Below, in pieces: positions 16,225 to 23,857 of a stretch of 64,000 nt of DNA; positions within the stretch are counted from its first letter, which is position 1; every line of letters starts with the position of its first letter. This DNA is from Halorhabdus utahensis DSM 12940 (GTDB lineage: Archaea > Halobacteriota > Halobacteria > Halobacteriales > Haloarculaceae), in assembly GCF_000023945.1 (NCBI RefSeq), contig NC_013158.1, forward strand, positions 930,001-994,000, in the 5' to 3' direction. The position numbers were made by a program, and so were the translations under genes. The notes below the pieces were generated by a model. The model had not been told where the DNA came from and did not search any database. It saw nothing but the letters and a program-made list of their open reading frames with translations.

Positions 16225-16481
16225 TGCGACGAGTCCGAGAGATCCTCGACCGCTGCTTCCCTGGCGGCCGTCCGCGCCTGCTCTTTGATCTCGGCGATCG
16301 AATTTCCGTCGAACGCATCGCCGACGGCATCTCGAAGCCCTTCGATTGGATCCCGGTTGATCGGAATGAGTTCGACCCGATCATCGAGTTCGACGACCCG
16401 ATACCGATCGCCGTGCTTCTCTCGGATTTCATGCGGAATGACGATCCGCCCCCGATCGTCGGCCTCGGCGGTTTTGCTCAT
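16221..16481 (-). CDS. AbrB/SpoVT-type antitoxin (VapB-like)
   Basis: An 86-residue protein starting MSKTAEADDRGRIVIPHEIR, a typical AbrB swapped-hairpin domain with the RGRIVIP core. It has a helical C-terminus rich in Ala/Glu for toxin binding. The ATG at 16481 is preferred over an upstream in-frame ATG that would add 21 non-homologous residues. A TATA-like ATATTTATTC on the minus strand lies about 25-35 bases upstream, next to a GTGAATA direct repeat (16482 and 16503). Confidence 0.82.
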   Translation of the reverse strand: MSKTAEADDRGRIVIPHEIREKHGDRYRVVELDDRVELIPINRDPIEGLRDAVGDAFDGNSIAEIKEQARTAAREAAVEDLSDSSQ

Positions 16482-16629
16482 GTGAATATGGCTACTCGGG
16501 GAGTGAATAAATATCTTCCCACAATACTCACTGAGATCCCGCAAGGTCGAATCTATTCAAGAATAGACAGCGATCACAGCGCGAAGGTGCAGGAATATCG
16601 TCGTGGGAGAAGGCAGCCGGATGTTCGCA

Positions 16630-16637
16630 CCCTGAAT
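16630..16637. repeat. Left target-site duplication CCCTGAAT
   Basis: The same 8-mer flanks the other end of the element at 17230-17237. Eight bases is the target duplication length of several IS families, including IS6. Confidence 0.75.
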
Positions 16638-16654
16638 GGTAGTGTTCAGATAAG
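16638..16654 (+). repeat. Left terminal inverted repeat
   Basis: GGTAGTGTTCAGATAAG. The last 13 bases are perfectly complementary to 17213-17225. Confidence 0.8.
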
Positions 16655-16720
16655 GATTCGAGATGATTGAAACCAGCCAGAAAGCCCTCGTCAGTTCCGG
16701 TCCCGCGGCTCGCTGTGCGT

Positions 16721-16778
16721 GGTTCGAGAGAGCTTCGCTCTCTCGTCATCACGAAAGACCGCAGGTCTTTCGAACGAC
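16721..16778 (-). ncRNA. Double-hairpin motif resembling a TnpB guide-RNA scaffold segment
   Basis: Two 9-base-pair hairpins (16725-16745 with loop TTC; 16752-16772 with loop GCA) are joined by TCATCA. The 58-base block has the same length, the same flanks (GGTTCGAGAGA, TCTCTCGTCATCACGA, TCGAACGAC) and the same pairing as 33035-33092 at the end of the tnpB element, but the distal stem bases differ with pairing kept. On the minus strand it could end a lost tnpB (EVVR, nine further codons, stop). A functional RNA is inferred. Confidence 0.5.
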
Positions 16779-17158
16779 TTCGGCCGCGTTGCGGCCTGCA
16801 GTGTCTGCTCACGGGCGCGAAGCGCCCGTATGCTCGCGGGCTGATGGCCCGCTCGCATTGTTCGTGGGAGCTTCGCTCCCACGCTATTCGCACGGGCCAT
16901 GCGCGGCGCTGTGCGCCGCGAGTTCGAGGCGGTGAAACCGCCTCGCAAGGCGGCTCTGCCGCCTCGCGGCTTGCGTCGCCGGGGTTCCCGGAAAGGGAGG
17001 TCGGCGTCGCCGACCTCCGCAAACCGTGGCGGCAGGGAGACGGCGTCGCCGTCTCCATTCGAGGCGGTGCAACCGCCTCGCAGCCGCCACGCGTGCCTCG
17101 CCCTTTCATTTTACCAGAAGACGCAGTCTTCTGGTCGCCCGAAAATCTTCGATTTTCG
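16725..17158. repeat. Array of about 15 perfect short inverted repeats
   Basis: Hairpins (loop): 16725-16745 (TTC), 16752-16772 (GCA), 16782-16796 (GTT), 16811-16829 (GAA), 16836-16852 (TGATG), 16863-16883 (TTC), 16902-16920 (TGT), 16925-16945 (GAA), 16948-16964 (TCT), 16979-16991 (GTT), 16996-17018 (GTC), 17036-17056 (GTC), 17060-17080 (GCA), 17113-17135 (GCA), 17140-17158 (TTC). An outer stem CGTGGCGGC/GCCGCCACG (17025-17033 with 17083-17091) encloses two of them. Arms are 5-10 bases and perfect, but sequences differ, so this is not a CRISPR or simple tandem repeat. Confidence 0.85.
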
Positions 17159-17212
17159 CAGGCCACCAGGATTTAGCCGATTCGCCGGCAGAAATAGGCT
17201 CTTTGATCGGTG

Positions 17213-17229
17213 CTTATCTGAACACCGCC
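17213..17229 (-). repeat. Right terminal inverted repeat
   Basis: Reads GGCGGTGTTCAGATAAG on the minus strand, matching the left end except at the third and fourth bases. Confidence 0.8.
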
Positions 17230-17237
17230 CCCTGAAT
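17230..17237. repeat. Right target-site duplication CCCTGAAT
   Basis: Identical to 16630-16637; it ends 8 bases before the rnhB stop codon. Confidence 0.75.
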
Positions 17238-17244
17238 ATGCCCA

Positions 17245-17997
17245 TCAATCAAAATCATCGAGAGCGGCCTGCCCGGCCGCGTTACGGACGTCGCGGCTCG
17301 TCTGCCAGGATTCCCGCGCACACGCCGGGAGTTCACCGTGTTCCGCGATATAGTCCTCCAGAAAGTCCCGGGTCGTCGAATCGCCGGGGTAGCCGCTGCC
17401 GAGGTCGCCGTACTCGGCCGCAAGCTCCGCAACGTGGGCGTCGCGTTCGACTTTGGCGATGATGCTCGCCGCCCCGACGATCGGGTAAGCGGCGTCGGCA
17501 CCGTGTTCGGCCCGGAGGTCAAGGTCGGCCTCGATCCGGTCGGCGACGCGGCGCTCGAAGCGGACGGCGTTGGTGTCCCCAGCGTCGAGGTAGGTGGCGA
17601 GTCCGTCGCTGGCGACTGGTTCGAGTGCTTCGGCGTGGGCCACGACGGTGAGAGTGTTCATGTCGGTCTCGGTATCGTCGATCCGCGCGACCGGAATCTC
17701 GCTGACTGCCACGGCGTGCGCTCGATCGCGAATGACGGTCGCGAGTTCCTCGCGACGCTCGGCCGAGAGGTCCTTCGAGTCGTCGACGTCGTCGGGCAAG
17801 TCGGCGGGGTCGGCGACGACACAGGCGGCGAACATCGATCCCAGGACCGGGCCCTTGCCGGCCTCGTCGACGCCAGCCCGAAGATCGCTCTTGCCGTCGT
17901 CGGTCCAGTCATCGAGGCACGTCCGTTCACCGGGGGCTTGCTCGTCCACGTCGGCGGAGTCCTCACCGGCGGTCGAACCGTCGCCACTCCCCGTCAT
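17245..17997 (-). CDS. rnhB: Ribonuclease HII
   Basis: A 250-residue enzyme that nicks RNA in RNA-DNA hybrids and removes misincorporated ribonucleotides. The catalytic GVDEAGKGPVLGS (DEAGKG) is at about 42-54, with DSKDLS and the later acidic residues present. The basic C-terminal DSWQT-like end (RESWQTSRDVRN) fits archaeal RNase HII. About 40 acidic residues precede the domain; the upstream start is supported because its ATG overlaps the pus10 stop (ATGA). The mobile element inserted just past its stop codon. Confidence 0.93.
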   Translation of the reverse strand: MTGSGDGSTAGEDSADVDEQAPGERTCLDDWTDDGKSDLRAGVDEAGKGPVLGSMFAACVVADPADLPDDVDDSKDLSAERREELATVIRDRAHAVAVSEIPVARIDDTETDMNTLTVVAHAEALEPVASDGLATYLDAGDTNAVRFERRVADRIEADLDLRAEHGADAAYPIVGAASIIAKVERDAHVAELAAEYGDLGSGYPGDSTTRDFLEDYIAEHGELPACARESWQTSRDVRNAAGQAALDDFD

Positions 17998-19343
17998 TCC
18001 GCTCGGGCGTCCCGGAAGAACGCCTCGCGTTCGAACGGTTCGTCCTCGCCCTCGACCTGGAGGACGTCGAGAGCTGTCACCTCAGCGGGCGTGTCGAGTA
18101 CTCCGGCAAGACTCGGCTCCGTTCGGCCCTCGTCCCCCGAGATCAGTTCCTTCACGTAGAGGCCCCCCTCGCCGTGGACCTCGATCGTCGCGTGGTTGGC
18201 TGTGGACGTGCCGGAGTCGTCGGCTTCCGCTCCGACGGACAGGTCCATCCCCGCCCCGTCCGGGTCGAGTTTGCCATCGATGGCGTAGACGTCACGCGTG
18301 CGGACGATGTCGCCGCGGCGGTGAGCAACGCGGTTTGGCGTCCGCTGCTCGATCGTCTTCCCTTCGAGTTCCGCGAGGGCCGCTTCGAGGGTCGGCGCGT
18401 CGACATCCTTGTCGAGCGCGACCGTCATCCGGTAGGTCTTGCTCGCATCGTGTGCCTTGACGCGCTCGACCATGTCGTGGGTCGCGAGGGCGAGCCCGTC
18501 GACTTCGACCTTCCCATCGGCGAACTCGTTGATGTCGTCCTGGAGGTCGCCGACATCCACGTCGCGCGTCCGGGGTTCCTTGACCTCGATCACGAACGGG
18601 CGACCGGTGCCGAGCATGCGCGCGTCGACGTCCTCGCGGCCGGCTCCGTGGAAGACCGCCCGGGAACCGTCCATCGCCTCGCGGACGACCGGCGCGGTGA
18701 GTTCCTCGACGCTCTCGTCGTAGCGATAGCCCGTTCCGCCACAGCCCTCACAGGGCTCGCCGTCGACGGTGCCGGTGGCGTTGCAGTCGTTGCAGGGCCA
18801 CTCAGTCTGTGGGATGTCGCGCTTGATCTTTCGGTAGCGACCGTAGACGAACGCCGAGTTGACCTGGACCTCGATCTGGTCAGCGTCGAGGTCCAGAAGC
18901 AACTGGACGTCCGGCCGATCGAAGTCGACCTCGGCGTCGATCTGCCCGCCCAGGCGCTTGCCGACCTCGCGGTTGAACTCCCCCTTGAGCGGTTCGCCCG
19001 CGTCGGGTGCGAGGCCGGCGTCTTCTCTGAGCAAGCGCTCGTTCTCCTCGATCAGTGCGGGGACGCGCGTCCCGACCTGATAGGTGTCGAAATCGTATTC
19101 GGCGATGGCGTCCGCGGCGCGGTCGGCCCAGTCGTCGAAATCCTCGCAGGCACCCTCACACACCCAGCACTCGTCGGGAGCGTCGATCGGTTCGTCGTCG
19201 TCCAGTGCGACGGTGGTCCGTAACGCACGGCCGCGCTCGGTGTTCGTGAGTCCGAAGCTCCGGTCGGCGACCGGCCGGCCGAGACACGCGTCACAGAGCG
19301 GGCCGGTCGCGCGGGCGGCCCGGGCGAATTCGAGGAGATCCAT
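17994..19343 (-). CDS. pus10: tRNA pseudouridine synthase Pus10 (positions 54/55)
   Basis: A 449-residue archaeal enzyme making pseudouridine 54 and 55 in the tRNA T-loop. CDACLGRPVADRS and CWVCEGACEDFDDW give the N-terminal Cys pairs, and CNDCNATGTVDGEPCEGCGGTG forms a second zinc-ribbon-like site. The catalytic domain carries GREDVDARMLGTGRPFVIEV with the essential Asp. It is the first gene of a two-gene unit with rnhB. Confidence 0.92.
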   Translation of the reverse strand: MDLLEFARAARATGPLCDACLGRPVADRSFGLTNTERGRALRTTVALDDDEPIDAPDECWVCEGACEDFDDWADRAADAIAEYDFDTYQVGTRVPALIEENERLLREDAGLAPDAGEPLKGEFNREVGKRLGGQIDAEVDFDRPDVQLLLDLDADQIEVQVNSAFVYGRYRKIKRDIPQTEWPCNDCNATGTVDGEPCEGCGGTGYRYDESVEELTAPVVREAMDGSRAVFHGAGREDVDARMLGTGRPFVIEVKEPRTRDVDVGDLQDDINEFADGKVEVDGLALATHDMVERVKAHDASKTYRMTVALDKDVDAPTLEAALAELEGKTIEQRTPNRVAHRRGDIVRTRDVYAIDGKLDPDGAGMDLSVGAEADDSGTSTANHATIEVHGEGGLYVKELISGDEGRTEPSLAGVLDTPAEVTALDVLQVEGEDEPFEREAFFRDARAE

Positions 19344-19518
19344 AGGGAACGTGTATCGGCAGGGGCGTATTTCCCTTTCGTGTTCGGCTCGGACGAATTC
19401 ATCCCAAGCCGGGAAACGGGCCGACCGGACAGTGAGTACTGCTCCGTACGATCACCCGGCGTCGGGTGAGAACTTATATGCCCGTGAGTGGCTAACTCCC
19501 GGGTAGGCACGCGGGCCC

Positions 19519-20376
19519 ATGAGCGAGGAAGAACGAAAGATCCTGGACATCGCCGGAGACTACCGGCAGGTCCGCCGCGACGGCCAGCCGGTCGAGGATC
19601 CCGACTGGCAGTCCGCACGGATCGTCCTGACGGACAGACGGCTCGTCCTCGCGGGCAACGGATCGAACCGGACGATCCCCCACGGGCGGGTCACGATCCC
19701 GGACGACCTCGATGGGGCCGAAAACGCCGCCGAGACGCTCGTTTTGCAAATGGGCTCGACCGTGATCGAAGTGTCCCCCGCGGGTGAGACGGATTTTCAA
19801 GACGCGTACTATCGGGCAAACCTCGCCGGCGAGGTCGTCCTCGTGAATCATCCAGCAGTCGTCGGCGGTGTCGTCCAGGAGGACGCAGCGTGGGAGAAAG
19901 CGAAGTTCTCGACCACCGAAGACGGGTTCTCGCTGACGTTTCCCGGCGGGGATCGCGTCAGGTGTGACTTCGCTGACGTCGGGACCGTCGAGACGGGATC
20001 GCGATCGGTCATGGGAGAGACACGACCGGTCGTCGAGATCGAACACACCGACGATGATGACCGGAGCGTCGAGACCCACCTCTCCGGGACGGAGCGACAC
20101 ACGTCCGTCCTCCGGGAACTGTTCGAGGAACGCGTCGCCGAACGCGACGAGGATTACGAACTCACCGAGACAGAGAGCCAGGTGTTGATGGCACTGTACT
20201 CCGGCGTCTCCCCGTTCGAGATGAGCGACTTCGTCGGCCTCAGCGTCGATGAAGTCGAAGAAATCTACCAGAAGCTGCTCGACGTCGGTGCGGTCGACAA
20301 AGTCCGCACCCGCACGGAAGTCTCACTCAACGCTCAGGGCCGCAACATGGCCAGCGAGGCGATGAGCGAGCAGTGA
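19519..20376 (+). CDS. cheF: Taxis protein CheF (paralogue 1)
   Basis: A 285-residue haloarchaeal CheF (DUF439). In Halobacterium, CheF proteins link the bacterial-type Che system (CheY, CheD, CheC2) to the archaellum motor. The N-terminal part starts EERKILDIAGDYRQV with DWQSARIVLTDRRLVLAGN. The C-terminal domain is helix-turn-helix-like (LTETESQVLMALYSGVSPFEM to VSLNAQGRN). A TATA-like ACTTATATG lies about 44 bases upstream. No che or arl genes are nearby. A second copy lies 6 kb downstream. Confidence 0.87.
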   Translation: MSEEERKILDIAGDYRQVRRDGQPVEDPDWQSARIVLTDRRLVLAGNGSNRTIPHGRVTIPDDLDGAENAAETLVLQMGSTVIEVSPAGETDFQDAYYRANLAGEVVLVNHPAVVGGVVQEDAAWEKAKFSTTEDGFSLTFPGGDRVRCDFADVGTVETGSRSVMGETRPVVEIEHTDDDDRSVETHLSGTERHTSVLRELFEERVAERDEDYELTETESQVLMALYSGVSPFEMSDFVGLSVDEVEEIYQKLLDVGAVDKVRTRTEVSLNAQGRNMASEAMSEQ

Positions 20377-20527
20377 GCTCGGTGTGTTTGAATTGCTTCC
20401 TGACGGTAAATGATATCAAATGGTCATACTTTTCGGCGGAAGTCCCACGCAGGTTGTGCGATTCGACGACTATTTTTCCCAAAACACTAAGTAAAATCGT
20501 GACGAACCAACCAACCGCTATACACAG

Positions 20528-23455
20528 ATGACAGACGATAGATTACACGTTCACGGCGACAGGCGGACGTTCCTGAAGTCCGTCGGGGCACTGGGGGCGG
20601 CAACTGCAGTCGGGTCGGGGACAATTGGGTCAGTGGCAGCCGATGGCCACCTCGACGAGTATCACCAGACGCTGCAGAGTGAACTCCAGGAGCAGTACGA
20701 CTTGCCGGCTGGGTCGTTCCTGTTCGGGGCGACCGAGCAGGCGACGATCGACAGCTTCGAATTCCAGTCGGGGGATAGCGGGAATCTCTCGGAGATCTCG
20801 ATCGACAACGACAGCGTCCCGATCACACAGGGCGTCCAAATCGAGGTAAACGAGGAAGGCGCAGACTCCTGGTCGTACTCCTACCAGCGGTTCCTCACGG
20901 AGCAGGACTTCGCGCAAGGTGACGTCCTCCTCGGTGTCGCGTACCTCCGGAGCGAGTCGGACAACGCGGAGACGGAAGGGTTCTTCAAATATCGGTACAA
21001 GGACGCCGAAGGCGACGACTGGAGCTATCAGAACGCGAACTACATCACGGACAACTCGGCCGTCCAGCCCGGCTCGGAGTGGACGCGCTATTACTTCCCG
21101 ATCGAAGTCGGGTCCCGCCCGGGTTCAATCCGGGACGCATACGTCGAATTCTGGCTCGGGATGGCCCAGCAGACCGTCGAGTTCGGCGGGATGGCGCTGA
21201 TCGACTACAGTGACGCCGACGTCGGGATCGGCAACCTCCCGAGCGGGGAGGCGGTGCCGCCCGAGGAGAGCAGTGGCTATCAGATCTGGACGGACACTGA
21301 CGACCCGTACTACTCGGATCTCGTCAGCGACCTCAAGGGGTACAACCTCGGTGGGGCGGGTAAGTTCGCCTACGGGACGACCGAAGCCGCGACCTTCGAC
21401 GCCTACGAGGTCGCCGGCGGCAGTTCCGACCTCGCCAACCAGGAGTCCATCGATGTCGGCGACGACGTCCCGTTCTCGGAGGCGACCCGGATCGAAGTGA
21501 CCGAGCAAGCCGACGACGACTGGCTCGTAAACCTCAAGGCGTACGGCGATCGGGCACTCGAGAGTGGTGACGCGTTGCTCGGCGTCGCGTACATGCGCGC
21601 CCCCGAGGGAGACACATCGATCACCTACAAGATGACCTCCTCGGGTGACGAGTCGGCCAACTACGTCACCAAGCCGCGCCCGCCGCTCACCGGCGAGTGG
21701 AAGCGGTTCTACTTCCCGATCGAGGCCGGAAGCGCCGCCGCATCGGGCGAGTGGTGGACCGAGATCTGGCTCGGCGCACAGGCCCAGACCGTCGACATCG
21801 GCGGCCTCGCCGTGGTCGACTTCGCCAAGGGTGTCTCGGTCGGTGACCTCCCTGCCTGGGAGCAAGAGATCAACGAGGAATGGGAAGACGAAGCCGATGC
21901 TCGGATCGAGGAACACCGCAAGACCGACGTCGCGGTCGAAGTCGTCGACGGCGACGGCAGCGCCGTCGAGGGGGCCGACGTCGAGGTCGCGATGCAGGAA
22001 CACGACTTCAGCTTCGGCACCGAGGTCACGGCCGACCACCTGATCCAGAACACCGAACCGGGTGATCAATATCGACAGGTCATCACGGAGAATTTCAACA
22101 CCGCCGTCCTGGGCAACCATCACAAGTGGCGCTTCTTCGAGGAGGCACAGGACATCGCCGACTCGGCGACCGAATGGCTCGTCGAGCAGAACATGCGGAT
22201 CCGCGGGCACGTCTGTCTGTGGGCAGCCGTCGACTCCTACGCCGTGCCGGAAGACGTCGTCGCGGCGATGGGGCGCGAGTGGTCGGAAGTCGAGAATCCC
22301 GAGCTCGATCCGGAGTACGTCCGCGATCGGACGATGTCTCACATCGAGGAGATCATCAACCACTACGCGGACTTCCAGGACTACGGCAGCGTCATCGACG
22401 AGTGGGAGGTTCACAACGAGACCACCCACGTACCCGGATTCATCAAGGCGGTCCGCGGTGTCGGTCCCGACGAGGAACTCGACATCAACGCCGTCGAAGC
22501 ACCGGTCCTCGCCGAGTGGCACAACCACGCCGAGGATGTCGCCCCCGACGACGTCGGGATCGCGATCAACGACTACAACACCATCGAGGGGCCGTATCAG
22601 TCGACGCGTGACAACCACAAGCGGATGGCCGAGTTCCTGATCGAGAACGACGTCGATCTCGACGGGATCGGCCTCCAGAGCCACTTCAGCCAATCGTCGG
22701 CACTCACGCCATCCGAGATCTGGGAGGCCCTGGAGTTCTACAGCGGCCTCGGTGCCGGCATCCGGATCACCGAGTTCGACATGGCCGACGACACCTGGAT
22801 GGAAGCCGACAAGGCCACCTTCTTCAAGCAGTTCCTGAAGATAACGTTCAGCCATCCGAACGCGGAGACCTTCATGGTGTGGGGCTTCCAGGACTCCCTC
22901 CACTGGCGGGACGACGCTCCGTTCTTCGACTCCCAGTGGAACCCCAAGCCGGCCCTGGACGTCTGGCAGAACCTCATCTTCGACGAGTGGTGGACCGAGG
23001 AATCCGGCAGCACGGACGCCGACGGAATGTTCGCGACGGACGCCTTCAAGGGCACGTACCACATCACCGCGACCCACGGCGAGGAGACCGTCGAGCGCGA
23101 GGTCGAGATCAGCGACGACACCGACACCCTGACGATGACGGTCGGCGAAGGCGATGGCGAGCAAGACGACGGCGAAGCAGACGACGGCGAAACAGACGAC
23201 GGAGAGGACGATGGCGAAGAAACGCCGCCCGGTGCACTGCCCGGCGGCAAGGGAGCCCCCCAGGACCTCGACGGTGACGGCCTCCACGAGGACGTCAACG
23301 GCGACGGCAACGCTAACATCGCCGACGTCCGGTCGCTGCTGAACAATCGTAACAACGAGATGGTCCAGTCGAACGCCGACGCCTACGACTTCACTGGAGA
23401 CGGCAAAGTCGGCGTCAGCGACGTCCTGGAGCTGTTCCGGAAGCTCTACCGGTAA
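20528..23455 (+). CDS. Exported GH10 endo-1,4-beta-xylanase with two CBM-like modules and a dockerin-like tail
   Basis: A 975-residue modular enzyme. The Tat signal is DRRTFLKSVGALGAA (about 11-40). Two related beta-sandwich modules follow (about 50-240 and 255-445), probably CBM4/9- or CBM22-like. A GH10 lead-in (VAVEVVDGDGSAVEGADVEV) and barrel (about 490-840) come next, with acid/base Glu631 in WEVHNE and nucleophile Glu749 in RITEFD. A Gly/Asp/Glu linker leads to a dockerin-like end with two Ca-binding loops (DVNGDGNANIADV and DFTGDGKVGVSDV). It should hydrolyse xylan outside the cell. Confidence 0.92.
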   Translation: MTDDRLHVHGDRRTFLKSVGALGAATAVGSGTIGSVAADGHLDEYHQTLQSELQEQYDLPAGSFLFGATEQATIDSFEFQSGDSGNLSEISIDNDSVPITQGVQIEVNEEGADSWSYSYQRFLTEQDFAQGDVLLGVAYLRSESDNAETEGFFKYRYKDAEGDDWSYQNANYITDNSAVQPGSEWTRYYFPIEVGSRPGSIRDAYVEFWLGMAQQTVEFGGMALIDYSDADVGIGNLPSGEAVPPEESSGYQIWTDTDDPYYSDLVSDLKGYNLGGAGKFAYGTTEAATFDAYEVAGGSSDLANQESIDVGDDVPFSEATRIEVTEQADDDWLVNLKAYGDRALESGDALLGVAYMRAPEGDTSITYKMTSSGDESANYVTKPRPPLTGEWKRFYFPIEAGSAAASGEWWTEIWLGAQAQTVDIGGLAVVDFAKGVSVGDLPAWEQEINEEWEDEADARIEEHRKTDVAVEVVDGDGSAVEGADVEVAMQEHDFSFGTEVTADHLIQNTEPGDQYRQVITENFNTAVLGNHHKWRFFEEAQDIADSATEWLVEQNMRIRGHVCLWAAVDSYAVPEDVVAAMGREWSEVENPELDPEYVRDRTMSHIEEIINHYADFQDYGSVIDEWEVHNETTHVPGFIKAVRGVGPDEELDINAVEAPVLAEWHNHAEDVAPDDVGIAINDYNTIEGPYQSTRDNHKRMAEFLIENDVDLDGIGLQSHFSQSSALTPSEIWEALEFYSGLGAGIRITEFDMADDTWMEADKATFFKQFLKITFSHPNAETFMVWGFQDSLHWRDDAPFFDSQWNPKPALDVWQNLIFDEWWTEESGSTDADGMFATDAFKGTYHITATHGEETVEREVEISDDTDTLTMTVGEGDGEQDDGEADDGETDDGEDDGEETPPGALPGGKGAPQDLDGDGLHEDVNGDGNANIADVRSLLNNRNNEMVQSNADAYDFTGDGKVGVSDVLELFRKLYR

Positions 23456-23545
23456 CGCCCGTCCCGCAGCCTATCCGGTCCGGGAATCGACTTCGCTTGA
23501 ACACCGTTCGATGGCGGCGTATTCGATAACTAACCTTTTGTCCTG

Positions 23546-23569
23546 TGTGCGCGAAGCAGCATTCGCACA
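23546..23569. repeat. Hairpin TGTGCG/CGCACA downstream of the xylanase gene
   Basis: Six-base arms with a 12-base loop, about 90 bases after the xylanase stop and after a T-rich CCTTTTGTCC. The 402-base gap between the xylanase and S-layer genes otherwise holds promoter-like AT stretches (CTTAAATG near 23618, GCATTTACC near 23739) and the S-layer leader. Confidence 0.35.
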
Positions 23570-23729
23570 GCCGGCAGCGTGACATCAAACCGGGGCGGAC
23601 CCGGGCGATTCGACACCCGACTTAAATGCTTTGTGGGAGCGACCGCGATCGAAGAGGAAGAAACCGGGAATAGAGTGACGTTCGCGGCCAGTCGTGGGGC
23701 TTGCGGGGGTCGGGCATACCCGGCCTGAA

Positions 23730-23753
23730 CCAGAAAGCATTTACCACATCTGG
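23730..23753 (+). promoter_or_regulatory. Probable S-layer promoter with flanking dyad
   Basis: A TATA-like GCATTTACC is framed by CCAGA (23730-23734) and TCTGG (23749-23753). Transcription from here would give a leader of about 90 bases before the ATG at 23858. Confidence 0.4.
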
Positions 23754-23773
23754 TAGATGGATTACAACGTGAA

Positions 23774-23837
23774 CCGTCAGTCCCGTCTACCACTGGAGGG
23801 CCGACGCAATGTGTCCCCAGTGGCAGGGTGCTGACGG
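23774..23837 (+). promoter_or_regulatory. Nested stem-loop in the S-layer mRNA leader
   Basis: CCACTGG (23790-23796) pairs with CCAGTGG (23817-23823), inside CCGTCAG (23774-23780) with CTGACGG (23831-23837). The structure ends 20 bases before the ATG. As I recall, S-layer mRNAs of other haloarchaea also have long structured leaders, so a role in mRNA stability or translation is plausible. Confidence 0.5.
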
Positions 23838-23857
23838 GGACAGACACACTACAAACT

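Larger units (their letters stand above)
16638..17229. mobile_element. Non-autonomous IS6-like mobile element (MITE) with hairpin-array cargo
   Basis: A 592-base unit bounded by terminal inverted repeats, GGTAGTGTTCAGATAAG on the left (16638-16654) and the complement of GGCGGTGTTCAGATAAG on the right (17213-17229). They match at 15 of 17 positions, and 8-base direct repeats flank the unit. The GGnnnTGTT start and the 8-base duplication resemble IS6-family ends, but no transposase is encoded. The interior is not protein coding: it is a run of about 15 perfect short inverted repeats, most with 3-base loops. The first two match hairpins at the TnpB element end at 33 kb. Frames across it open only because of the palindromes. 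Confidence 0.75.

Noticed and set aside
16725-17158. CRISPR array
   Set aside because: There is no constant repeat, spacing varies, and no cas genes are near; the shared feature is palindromy, not sequence.
16663-17176. Several open frames within the hairpin array
   Set aside because: Their predicted residues are just translations of the inverted repeats on both strands; no family is recognisable and no promoter or RBS fits.
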